From contig DATFRR010000215.1 in NCBI GenBank assembly GCA_035263025.1, positions 1 to 28,820 of the forward strand: 28,820 nt of DNA, in the 5' to 3' direction. How positions within the stretch are numbered: the stretch's first letter is position 1; each line of letters starts with the position of its first letter. Shown here piece by piece: positions 14,685 through 22,900 of this stretch. Both the position numbers and the translations under genes were made by a program. The notes below the pieces were generated by a model. The model was not told where the DNA came from. It searched no databases and saw nothing but the letters and a program-made list of their open reading frames with translations. Source of the DNA: DASQPR01 sp035263025 (GTDB lineage Bacteria > Actinomycetota > Actinomycetes > Mycobacteriales > Micromonosporaceae).

Positions 14685-16000
14685 TCTTCGACGCCGTCGA
14701 GTCGATCTCCGTCGACGAGCGCGCCGCGTTGCAGACCGCGCGGCTGCGCACGCTCGTGTCGACGCTGCTCGCCGTGGACGGCGGCGTACAAGGTGCGCGT
14801 CTTCGGGGTATCGGCATCGACTCGGGACTCGAGCTGACGCTCGCCGACCTGCCGAATCTGCCGACCGTGACGAAGCGCGACCTCTGGGATGCGTACCCGT
14901 TCGGCATGCTCGCCGTACCGGTCGAGGACACCGTCGCCATCCACGGCTCGTCCGGCACGAGCGGCCGCCCGACGCTGGTGGCGTATACGGATGCCGACCT
15001 CGATCTGTGGGCGCACGTGATGGCGCGCAGTCTGGTCGGCGCCGGTGCCACGGCACGCTCGCTGATCCACAACGCGTACGGCTACGGTCTGTTCACCGGT
15101 GGCCTCGGCGTGCACCACGGTGCACGGGCGCTCGGCGCGACCGTACTTCCGATGTCCGGTGGGCAGACGTCGCGCCAACTGCGGCTTATGCAGGATCTCC
15201 ACCCGGATGTGCTGACGTGTACGCCGTCGTACGCGATCTATCTCGGCGAGGCGGCGCGGGCCGAAGGTATCAACCCGGCGAGCCTGTCGATCCGGGTCGG
15301 CGTACATGGGGCGGAGCCGTGGACCGACGCGATGCGCGAGCAGATCGAAACCCTGCTCGGCATTCGGGCGCTGGACATCTATGGGCTCTCCGAGATCATC
15401 GGTCCGGGCGTCGCGTGCGAGACGTTGCATTCGGGCGGTTGGCTGCACGTCCAGGACGACGTGTTCCTGGTCGAGGCGCTCGACCCGGTGACCGGTCGAC
15501 CGGTGCCGGACGGCGAGTTGGGCGAGCTGACATTCACCACGCTCACGAAGCAGGCGCTGCCGTTGCTGCGCTACAGGACCGGCGATCTCGCGCGGCTCGA
15601 TCGGCGCCCGACGGCGGTCGACGAGTCGGAGACCGCGTGGCGCACCTCGGTCAAGATGAGCAAGATTGTCGGTCGCGCCGACGACATGCTGATCGTGCGC
15701 GGGGTCAACGTCTACCCGAGCGAGGTGGAGGCGGTCGTCCTCGCCGACCCGGCGGTCGGTGCGCAATACCTACTCGTACTGGACGAGCGTGGCGCGCTGC
15801 CGAGGCTCGTGGTGTGCTGCGAGTCCGACGTGGAGTCCGCGACAGTGGCAGGCCGCTTGAACGATGCGCTCGGCAAGCGTCTTGGGCTCGCTTGCGACGT
15901 ACACGTCGTGTCGCCGGGAAAGCTTCCGCGGACCGAGGTCGGCAAGGCGGTCCGGGTGCTGCACTGGTCGGGCGGCGAGGCCCCGATCGCCGGACTGTGA
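14681..16000 (+). CDS. paaK: Phenylacetate-CoA ligase
   Basis: ATP-dependent adenylate-forming enzyme that activates phenylacetate (or a related aryl acid) to its CoA thioester. The product has 439 residues, the family's normal length. It shows the phosphate loop SSGTSGRPTLVAYT (about 90-103), YGLSEIIGPGVACE (about 234), YRTGD (about 298) and the hinge with GRADDMLIVRGVNVYPSEVE, typical of PaaK. The C-terminal Lys lies in LPRTEVGKAVRV. ATGA overlap with pepN. No other paa gene is in the window, so phenylacetate itself may not be the substrate; other PaaK-like enzymes act on related aryl acids. Confidence 0.88.
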   Translation: MIFDAVESISVDERAALQTARLRTLVSTLLAVDGGVQGARLRGIGIDSGLELTLADLPNLPTVTKRDLWDAYPFGMLAVPVEDTVAIHGSSGTSGRPTLVAYTDADLDLWAHVMARSLVGAGATARSLIHNAYGYGLFTGGLGVHHGARALGATVLPMSGGQTSRQLRLMQDLHPDVLTCTPSYAIYLGEAARAEGINPASLSIRVGVHGAEPWTDAMREQIETLLGIRALDIYGLSEIIGPGVACETLHSGGWLHVQDDVFLVEALDPVTGRPVPDGELGELTFTTLTKQALPLLRYRTGDLARLDRRPTAVDESETAWRTSVKMSKIVGRADDMLIVRGVNVYPSEVEAVVLADPAVGAQYLLVLDERGALPRLVVCCESDVESATVAGRLNDALGKRLGLACDVHVVSPGKLPRTEVGKAVRVLHWSGGEAPIAGL

Positions 16001-16025
16001 CGGCGCGCCCGGAGCGGGACCCGTG

Positions 16026-16067
16026 CGTCGAGCCGGCCTGACAAACGCTGGTGCGACCGGCTCGACG
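16026..16067. terminator. Terminator-like hairpin after the CoA-ligase gene
   Basis: CGTCGAGCCGG (16026-16036) and CCGGCTCGACG (16057-16067) form a perfect 11-bp stem with a 20-base loop. It lies 26 bases after the stop and before the nadD promoter box. Confidence 0.6.
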
Positions 16068-16089
16068 AAACCCCACGTCACGTGCCGGA

Positions 16090-16095
16090 TAGCAT
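16090..16095 (+). promoter_or_regulatory. -10 box of leaderless nadD
   Basis: TAGCAT ends 6 bases before the nadD ATG. The GGAG that follows is only 1 base from the ATG, too close to act as a ribosome binding site, so a leaderless transcript is likely. There is no clear -35. Confidence 0.45.
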
Positions 16096-16101
16096 CGGAG
16101 C

Positions 16102-16740
16102 ATGGACAACGGACCGGAGGTCGAGCCGCACCCCTCGCGCCCGCGACGCATCGGGATCATGGGCGGCACGTTCGACCCCATCCACCATGGCCACCTGGTC
16201 GCGGCGAGTGAGGTCGCGGACCGATTCAGCCTCGACGAGGTGGTGTTCGTGCCGACCGGTGTGCCGTGGCAGAAGTTCGACGGCGTGAGCTCGGCCGAGG
16301 ACCGCTACCTGATGACCGTCATCGCGACCGCGTCGAATCCACGCTTCGGTGTGAGTCGAGTGGACATCGATCGCGAGGGTCCGACGTACACGGTCGACAC
16401 GCTGCGCGAGTTCCGGTCCGCGTACGGCACCGACGCCCAACTGTTCTTCATCACCGGCGCGGATGCGTTGGAGAAGATCCTCTCGTGGAAGGACGCCGAC
16501 CAGATCTTCGACCTGGCGCACCTCGTCGGCGTGACGCGGCCGGGCTTCGAACTCTCCGACGACCATCTGCCCGACGACGCGGTGAGCTTGATCGAAGTTC
16601 CGGCGATGGCCATCTCCTCAACGGCCTGCCGGGAGCGCGTGGCGGCCGGTCACCCGGTCTGGTACCTGGTGCCGGACGGCGTTGTGCAGTACATCGCAAA
16701 ACGCCGTTTGTACCGCAAAGATGACGTACTGCTCGCATGA
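16102..16740 (+). CDS. nadD: Nicotinate-nucleotide adenylyltransferase
   Basis: Transfers AMP from ATP to nicotinate mononucleotide, the penultimate step of NAD synthesis. The product has 212 residues. The nucleotidyltransferase signature GGTFDPIHHGH (21-31) and the second motif ISSTACR (about 171-177) are intact, and FFITGADALEKILSWKDAD is a family-specific segment. About 15 N-terminal residues precede the first strand, a little longer than typical. Next comes rsfS on the same strand, as in many actinobacteria. Confidence 0.95.
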   Translation: MDNGPEVEPHPSRPRRIGIMGGTFDPIHHGHLVAASEVADRFSLDEVVFVPTGVPWQKFDGVSSAEDRYLMTVIATASNPRFGVSRVDIDREGPTYTVDTLREFRSAYGTDAQLFFITGADALEKILSWKDADQIFDLAHLVGVTRPGFELSDDHLPDDAVSLIEVPAMAISSTACRERVAAGHPVWYLVPDGVVQYIAKRRLYRKDDVLLA

Positions 16741-16794
16741 TCGGCGCTACGGCTACGGACTGTCGTACGACGATTGTGAGAGGCTTGGATGAAG

Positions 16795-16810
16795 CCGGGC
16801 CGTAGCCCGG
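16795..16810 (+). terminator. Small hairpin between nadD and rsfS
   Basis: CCGGGC (16795-16800) and GCCCGG (16805-16810) form a 6-bp stem with loop CGTA. There is no T run; it may be a weak terminator or part of the rsfS leader. Confidence 0.3.
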
Positions 16811-16855
16811 GCTCTGGGCGACCTGGCCGGCCGCCCATATGTGGAGAGGAACCAG

Positions 16856-17263
16856 GTGCCCGCATCCGAGCGTTCTCGTGAGTTGGCCCTCGCCGCGGCG
16901 CAGGCCGCAGCGGACAAAAAGGCCGACGACATAGTCCTCCTCGACGTGGCCGATCAGCTGGTGATCACCGATATCTTCCTGGTCGCCTCGGCGCCGAACG
17001 AGCGCCAAGTGTCCTCGATCGTGGATGCCATCGAGGAGGCACTGTTGTCGCTGCCGGAGCGGGCCAAACCGGTCCGACGGGAGGGCGAGCGAGCCGGCCG
17101 GTGGGTGCTCCTCGACTACGTGGACATCGTGGTGCACGTGCAGCACGCCGAGGAGCGCGAGTTCTACGCGCTGGACCGGCTGTGGAAAGACTGCGAGCGC
17201 ATCCCGTTCGTGGATCGCGACCTGGCCAACTCCGCACCGGGCACGGCCCGCGACAACGCGTGA
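16856..17263 (+). CDS. rsfS: Ribosome silencing factor RsfS
   Basis: Binds ribosomal protein L14 and prevents subunit joining in poor nutrient conditions. The product has 135 residues from GTG 16856, chosen because GGAGAGGA (16843-16850) lies 5 bases upstream; a GTG at 16841 would swallow that site. The family pattern is clear: AAADKKADDIVLLDVADQLVITDIFLVASAPNERQV in segments, then RWVLLDYVDIVVHVQ and FYALDRLW. Its stop overlaps the next start (GTGA). Confidence 0.93.
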   Translation: MPASERSRELALAAAQAAADKKADDIVLLDVADQLVITDIFLVASAPNERQVSSIVDAIEEALLSLPERAKPVRREGERAGRWVLLDYVDIVVHVQHAEEREFYALDRLWKDCERIPFVDRDLANSAPGTARDNA

Positions 17264-18024
17264 CCCGGCTGATCGTCTGGCGACACGGCCAGACCGAATG
17301 GAACGCGACGCTGCGCGTTCAAGGCCAGGCCGACGTCGAATTGGACGACGTCGGTCGCGCCCAAGCGGCCGCAGCCGCGGAGTGCATCGCGAAGGAGCAG
17401 CCGGACGCGATCGTGTCGAGTGATCTTCGCCGAGCGGCCGACACGGCCGCCGCACTGGCCGCCGTGACCGGGCTGCCCGTCCGGCTCGACCAACGGCTGC
17501 GCGAACAGCATTTCGGCGAGTGGCAAGGGCAGACGAACGACGAGATCTCGGCACGCTATCCGGACGCGTGGGCCCGGTGGGGTCGCGGCGAGGCCGCCGA
17601 GGGGCTGGGGATGGAGGACCGGGCCGCGTTTGGTCGGCGAGCAGTCGACGCTGTGACGGATGCGCTGACGCTGGGCAACGTGGTCGTCGTTGTGACCCAC
17701 GGCGGCACGGCGATACACGGGATCGGCGGCTTGCTCGGCTTGCCCGCCGAGACGTCGAGTCCGCTGGTCGTGATGATGAACGGTCACTGGGCGGAGGTGG
17801 TGTGGCATCGGCGCCGGGCTCGGTGGGCCCTGCAGGCGTACAACGTCGGTGCGGCACCGGCGCTGTACTTTCCCGAGGTACGGCCGGATGCGCACCGCGC
17901 ACGGCCAGCAGCCTCGGGGCTCGCCGACGCTGGCGGCGAACTGCCGGAGGCTGGATCCGCGGTGCCGGCTGCTAGCGCCGAAGCCGCTCGACCGGGGGCC
18001 GCCGGTGAGCGCCGCGCCGACTAG
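17260..18024 (+). CDS. Histidine phosphatase family protein, GpgP-like
   Basis: The product has 254 residues from GTG 17260, overlapping the rsfS stop. The phosphoglycerate mutase-like fold is shown by RHGQTEWN (Arg-8, catalytic His-9), SSDLRRAADTA, LREQHFGEWQG (acid residue region) and THGG (His-147). In mycobacteria the gene in this place after nadD and rsfS is glucosyl-3-phosphoglycerate phosphatase (GpgP), and the RHGQT, SSDLRRA and WQG segments fit that subfamily. A housekeeping phosphatase of another substrate is possible. The last 40 residues are an Ala/Pro/Gly-rich tail not expected in the family. Confidence 0.82.
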   Translation: MTRLIVWRHGQTEWNATLRVQGQADVELDDVGRAQAAAAAECIAKEQPDAIVSSDLRRAADTAAALAAVTGLPVRLDQRLREQHFGEWQGQTNDEISARYPDAWARWGRGEAAEGLGMEDRAAFGRRAVDAVTDALTLGNVVVVVTHGGTAIHGIGGLLGLPAETSSPLVVMMNGHWAEVVWHRRRARWALQAYNVGAAPALYFPEVRPDAHRARPAASGLADAGGELPEAGSAVPAASAEAARPGAAGERRAD

Positions 18025-18070
18025 CCGGATCCCGCGATCGGTGCCTGGTCCAAACGCCGCCGACATCGGA

Positions 18071-18076
18071 TAACGT
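18071..18076 (+). promoter_or_regulatory. -10 box of leaderless degV
   Basis: TAACGT ends 6 bases before the degV ATG and there is no ribosome binding site. The block TAACGTGCCC recurs before comEA at 19010. Confidence 0.5.
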
Positions 18077-18082
18077 GCCCGC

Positions 18083-18931
18083 ATGGCGCGTGTAGCGGTG
18101 GTGACCGACTCGACGGCGTATCTGCCGGCCGACGTCGCGGCCGCGCACCACCTCACGGTGATACCGCTCACTGTCGTGTTGGGCGGTCGCGAGGGCCTGG
18201 AGGGTGTCGACATCACACCGACCGATGTCGCGCAGGCGCTCGTCACCCGGCGCGGCACAGTGAGCACCTCACGTCCGTCGCCCGCCGACTTCGAGGCCGT
18301 CTATCGCCGGCTGCGCGATGCGGGCGCCACCGGGATCGCGTCGGTGCATCTGTCGTCCAAGCTGTCCGGCACTCACGAGGCCGCGGTGCTCGCCGCGCAA
18401 AGTTGCGGTGGCGCCATCGACGTCATCGACGGTCAGTCCGCCGGCATGGGCATCGGCTTCGCAGCACTCAATGCGGCGCGGGCCGCCGCGGACGGCGCCG
18501 ACCTGGACGATGTCGGTGCGGCGGCGCGCGCTGCGGTCGGGCGTACCAGCGTGCTGTTCTATGTGGACACGTTGGAGCACCTGCGTCGCGGCGGCCGCAT
18601 CGGCGCTGCTTCCGCATTGCTCGGCACCGCGCTGTCGGTCAAGCCGATCCTGCACGTGAGCGACGGCACGATCGTGGTACGGGACAAGGTCCGCACCGCG
18701 AGTCGAGCGCTGGCCCGCATGGTGGACCTCGCGGTCGAGACGGCCGGCGACTCCGACGTCGACCTCGCCGTACACCATCTCGACGCTCCGGAACGTGCGC
18801 AACAGATCGAGGCGGCGATGGTCGCGCGGCTCGGCGAGAAGGTCCACGACACGTACACGAGCGAGATCGGTGCGGTGGTCGCGGCGCACGTCGGACCGGG
18901 TCTCGTCTCGATCGTCGTACACCGCCGCTGA
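18083..18931 (+). CDS. DegV family fatty-acid-binding protein
   Basis: The product has 282 residues, typical for DegV. DegV proteins bind a fatty acid and, in Firmicutes, present it to fatty-acid kinase FakA; actinobacterial roles are less clear. Visible blocks: VAVVTDSTAYLP at the N-terminus, VSTSRPSPADF, HLSSKLSGTHEAA (ligand-binding Ser/Thr) and LRRGGRIGAASALLGTALSVKPIL. There is no FakA gene in the window. The start at 18083 is supported by the family N-terminus. Confidence 0.92.
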   Translation: MARVAVVTDSTAYLPADVAAAHHLTVIPLTVVLGGREGLEGVDITPTDVAQALVTRRGTVSTSRPSPADFEAVYRRLRDAGATGIASVHLSSKLSGTHEAAVLAAQSCGGAIDVIDGQSAGMGIGFAALNAARAAADGADLDDVGAAARAAVGRTSVLFYVDTLEHLRRGGRIGAASALLGTALSVKPILHVSDGTIVVRDKVRTASRALARMVDLAVETAGDSDVDLAVHHLDAPERAQQIEAAMVARLGEKVHDTYTSEIGAVVAAHVGPGLVSIVVHRR

Positions 18932-19009
18932 TCGCCGCCGCCGTCCACAGGCGCCCTAGCGGTCCACACATGCGGGCCATGGCGTTCGCGTCGACGCCCG
19001 ACGGCGACC

Positions 19010-19015
19010 TAACGT
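19010..19015 (+). promoter_or_regulatory. -10 box of leaderless comEA
   Basis: TAACGT ends 6 bases before the GTG of comEA, with no ribosome binding site. The 12 bases from here differ at two positions from those before degV. Confidence 0.5.
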
Positions 19016-19021
19016 GCCCAG

Positions 19022-19909
19022 GTGCGACGAGGTGAGCAGCCGCCGGATCCGTTGGTAGCGCGGCGTTTCGAGCGGATGTGGCCCGGCTTGACGACAGCGG
19101 CCGTGCCCAGTGTTGGACCATCATCGGAGTTTGGTGCATCCGGCTCGACTGGCTCGGGCGCGACCGGCGCGGGCTCGACTGGCTCGGGCGCGACCGGCGC
19201 GGCGGGCTGGACCCGCTTCGGTCGGGACCCGAACCCCGTCGCGCCTGCCGCATCCGCGGTGAGTGCCCGGGCGCTCGAGGCGCTCAACCCCGGCCGGCGC
19301 GCGACCAAAGCGCTCGCCGTGGTCGCCGTCGTGGCGATGCTCGTTGCGGCATATCTCGCGTGGCGCTCCCGACCGCATGAGATCCGAGTCAATACGTTCG
19401 CCGCGGCGGCGGCCACGGACGGCAGCGATGGTCACGACCCGTCGACTACTTCGCCGGCCGCGAGTCCCTCGGCGATGCTTGTGGTCGCGGTCGAGGGCAA
19501 GGTCAAACATCCAGGACTGGTACGGCTGCCGCCCGGCGCACGCATCGCGGATGCGATCGCGGCGGCCGGCGGTGCATTGCCAGGCACCGACTTGTCGTTC
19601 GTGAACCTCGCCCAGAAGGTCGTCGACGGACAGCTCATCGTGGTGGGCGTCGCGCCGCCGCCCGGCGCCGCGACCGGATCGGCCGGCGGCGCGGCGGGTT
19701 CGGCGGGTGGGGCCGGTGCCCCGATCAATCTCAACAGCGCAACGGAAGCCGACCTCGAGACACTGCCCGGCATCGGGCCGGCACTTGCGCAGCGGATCAT
19801 CGACTACCGCACGCAGCACGGCGGCTTTCACAGCGTGGACGAGTTGCGCAACGTCTCGGGCATCGGAGACGCGAAGTTCGCCGAGATCAAGGATCTGGTG
19901 ACGGTGTGA
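19022..19909 (+). CDS. comEA: ComEA-like DNA-binding protein
   Basis: The product has 295 residues. The N-terminal 95 residues are cytoplasmic and low-complexity, with a tandem GSTGSGATGA repeat. One membrane segment (about 97-115, ALAVVAVVAMLVAAYLAW) is followed by an outside part: an SLBB domain (about 151-210, VEGKVKHPGLVRLPPGARI), a Gly/Ala linker and a C-terminal pair of helix-hairpin-helix motifs (about 234-295, INLNSATEADLETLPGIGPALAQRI, VSGIGDAKFAEIKDL). This is the receptor design that binds double-stranded DNA for uptake. Actinobacterial ComEA/ComEC are seldom shown to give competence. The stop overlaps the comEC start (GTGTGA). Confidence 0.92.
   Translation: MRRGEQPPDPLVARRFERMWPGLTTAAVPSVGPSSEFGASGSTGSGATGAGSTGSGATGAAGWTRFGRDPNPVAPAASAVSARALEALNPGRRATKALAVVAVVAMLVAAYLAWRSRPHEIRVNTFAAAAATDGSDGHDPSTTSPAASPSAMLVVAVEGKVKHPGLVRLPPGARIADAIAAAGGALPGTDLSFVNLAQKVVDGQLIVVGVAPPPGAATGSAGGAAGSAGGAGAPINLNSATEADLETLPGIGPALAQRIIDYRTQHGGFHSVDELRNVSGIGDAKFAEIKDLVTV
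19142..19201 (+). repeat. Perfect 30-bp tandem repeat in comEA
   Basis: Two identical 30-bp units (19142-19171, 19172-19201) start GGCTCGACTGGCTCGGGCG and encode GSTGSGATGA twice in the cytoplasmic linker. Unit length is a multiple of three, so copy changes keep the frame. Confidence 0.9.
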
Positions 19910-22900
19910 GCGCGGAGCCACCCGTCGTGCGGGCGGCCGAGTGGCCGGACGTACGCCTCGCGTCGCTCGCGATTGGCACGTGGCTCGCCGGGATCGCCGC
20001 GCTGCACGCCGGTCCGACCGGGGCACTGGTACTGGCCATCTCGGCGATCGTTGTCGCCGCAGTGTTGGCCGGCACGCCAGCAGCGGTGGGGTGGGTACGA
20101 GTTCGTGGCGCAGCATGGCAAGGCGCCGGCGCGAAGGGTGCGCCAGTGCGACGCGCTGGCGTGGCTGGCCCGGCCGGTGTGGCTGGCCCGGCCGGCGCTG
20201 ACGACGCGGCGCCGGGCGGCCGTTGGTCCGCGCTTCGTTGGGTGGTGTTGACGCTTCTCGTCGGAGCGGCGGCCGGCGCCGGAGCGACCGCCGCTCATCT
20301 CGCGGTGGCGCACGCGGAGCCGTTGGCCGGGCTCGCTCGCGAACGTACCCGCGGCGCCGTGTCGCTCACCATCGCCAGCGATCCGCGTCCGGTCGGCCAG
20401 CCCGGCGTTGGTCCGCCGACATTCGGCATGGACGCCAAGCTGACGAACGTCGTCGCGGGTGGCGTCACGGTCGCCGCGTCGGTTCCGGTGTTCGTCCTCG
20501 CCGCCAACGATGCGTGGCGGACACTGTCACCCGGGCAACGGGTGACCGCCGACGGTCGCCTCACGACACCGGACGGCGCGAGTCTCGACGCCGCGGTCAT
20601 CTCGGTCACCACCGCGCCGACGCTGGTCGGCCGACCACCGTGGACACAGCGTGCGGCTGACGCGCTGCGGGCTGGGCTGCAACGCGCGTGTGCGGGTTTG
20701 CCCGGGCAGGTCAGCGGGCTGTTGCCCGGTCTCATCGACGGCGACACGACCCGACTCGACCCGGCTGTCTCGAATGCGTTTCGTGCGACGGGGATGACAC
20801 ACCTCGTCGCGGTCAGCGGGAGCAACGTCGCCATGATTCTCGGCGCGGTGTTGCTCGGCTGTCGATGGTGCCGTGCCGGTCCAACGGTTTCCGCGATTGT
20901 CTGTGCGCTCGCGTTGGTGGGGTTCGTCATCCTGGTACGCCCAACCCCGAGCGTTCTCCGCGCGGCCGCGATGGGTGGGCTCGGGCTCGTCGGGCTCGCC
21001 ACCGGTCGAGCGCGAGCGGCCGTGCCGGCACTCGCCGCCGGCATCACCGTGCTGATCGTCGCGGATCCGGCGCTCGCCGCTGATATCGGATTCGGGTTGT
21101 CCGCGCTGGCGACCGCGGGATTGCTGCTGATCGCCCCGCATTGGCGTGACGCCTTGCTGCGGCGGCGGGTGCCGCGCGGCGCTGCCGAGGCGCTCGCCGT
21201 TCCAGCGGCGGCGCAGGTCGCGTGTGCACCGCTGATTGCCGGCTTCAGCGGAACGGTGAGCATCATCGCCGTACCAGCGAACCTTGTCGCCGTTCCAGTC
21301 GTACCGGCCGCGACCATTGTCGGCGTCGGAGCGGCGGTGCTGTCACCGGTGTGGGCCGGCGGCGCCGCGTTTCTCGCCTGGCTGGCCAGCTGGCCGGCAC
21401 GGTGGCTGCTGTTCGTCGCGGAACACGGTGCGACTGCGCCGGCCGCGGTGACCGCGTGGCCCAGCGGAGTGTGGGGTGCATTGCTGCTGGCCGTGTTGCT
21501 CGGCGGCGTACTGCTCGCAACGCGACGGCGTGGCGTACGCATTGCCGCGGTGGTCGTGCTCGTCGCGGGCGTAATCGGTGCGGTGCCGGTGCGAGTTGTC
21601 GGCGGCGGGTGGCCGCCGCGTGGCGCGGTACTCGTCATGTGCGATGTCGGCCAGGGCGATGGCCTTGCACTGCCGCTCGGCGGCGACGCCGCCATCGTCG
21701 TCGATTCGGGTCCCGAGCCCACTGCGATCGACGGTTGCCTGCGCCGGCTTGGCATCACTCGAGTCCCGTTGCTGGTCTTCACTCACTTCCACGCCGACCA
21801 CGTCGGTGGCGTCGACGGGGTGCTGGACGGTCGGAGTGTCGCGCAGATGTGGGTGTCGCCGTTCGACGATCCGCCGGAGGGATACCGCGACGTGATGGCG
21901 GCCGCGACGAAGCGGCATATTCCGGTCCGCGTACCGGGGCGAGGCGAGACGTTCACGTACGGTGCCGCGCGGCTGACGGTGCTCGGTCCGATTGCTCGCG
22001 TCACGGGTACGCGATCCGATCCGAACAACAACTCGCTCGTGATCCGTGTCGACGACGCCGGCGAGCGCGTGCTCCTCACCGGCGACGCCGAGATCGAAGA
22101 GCAGACGGAGATCCTGGCGACCGACGGCGCCGATGCATTGCGCGCCGATGTGCTGAAGATGCCGCATCACGGGTCGGCCTATCAGGACCCGTCGTTCCTG
22201 GCGGCCGTGGCCCCGGCGGTCGTGCTGGTGTCGGTCGGTGTCGACAACGAGTACGGCCTGCCGAGCGTCGCGACACTCGACACGCTCAAGGCTCGCGGTG
22301 CGCGGATTCTGCGTACCGATATCAGTGGTGACCTCGCCGCGCTCCGCACGCCGGCCGGCCTCGCCGTGTCGGTGCGTGGTCGCTCGCCCGGTCAGCGTGC
22401 GCCGCCCGAAAGCGCAAGTCGAGCCGCGAATTACACCGCGATGGCGGTCGCGCCCGCGTCGACCGGCGGTCCACGACGACCGTCCGCACGATCCTTCTCG
22501 CTGGCCGATGAGGCAAACGTCACCCGATCGACTACAGCGCTCCGTAAGGTAAGGGATACCCTCTGTGGCGGCGATCGCTTTAGGATAGGCGACGTGACTG
22601 CCGCGACCTCATCGATCGTCCTCATCACCGGTGACGACGAGTTCTTGGTGTCGCGCGCCGTGCACGCAGCGGTGGTCGCGGCTCGAGCCGGCGACGAATC
22701 CGTTGAAATGCGCGAGGTAGACGCGGGTAGCACCACGGTCGGCGAGATCGCGGCATTGCTCAGCCCGTCGCTGTTCGGCGGCCGTCGCATCGTGGTCCTG
22801 GCCAACGCGCAGAACGCTGCGAAGGACGTCGCGGCGGCGCTGCTCGACTACGCCCGCGAGCCGGACCCAGATCTCGTCGTGATCGCAATGCACGCTGGCG

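Noticed and set aside
16789..16881. 30-codon frame between nadD and rsfS with a weak AGAGG before it
   Set aside because: The peptide is Pro/Gly/Arg-rich as expected from composition and overlaps the rsfS start; no runs of regulatory codons.
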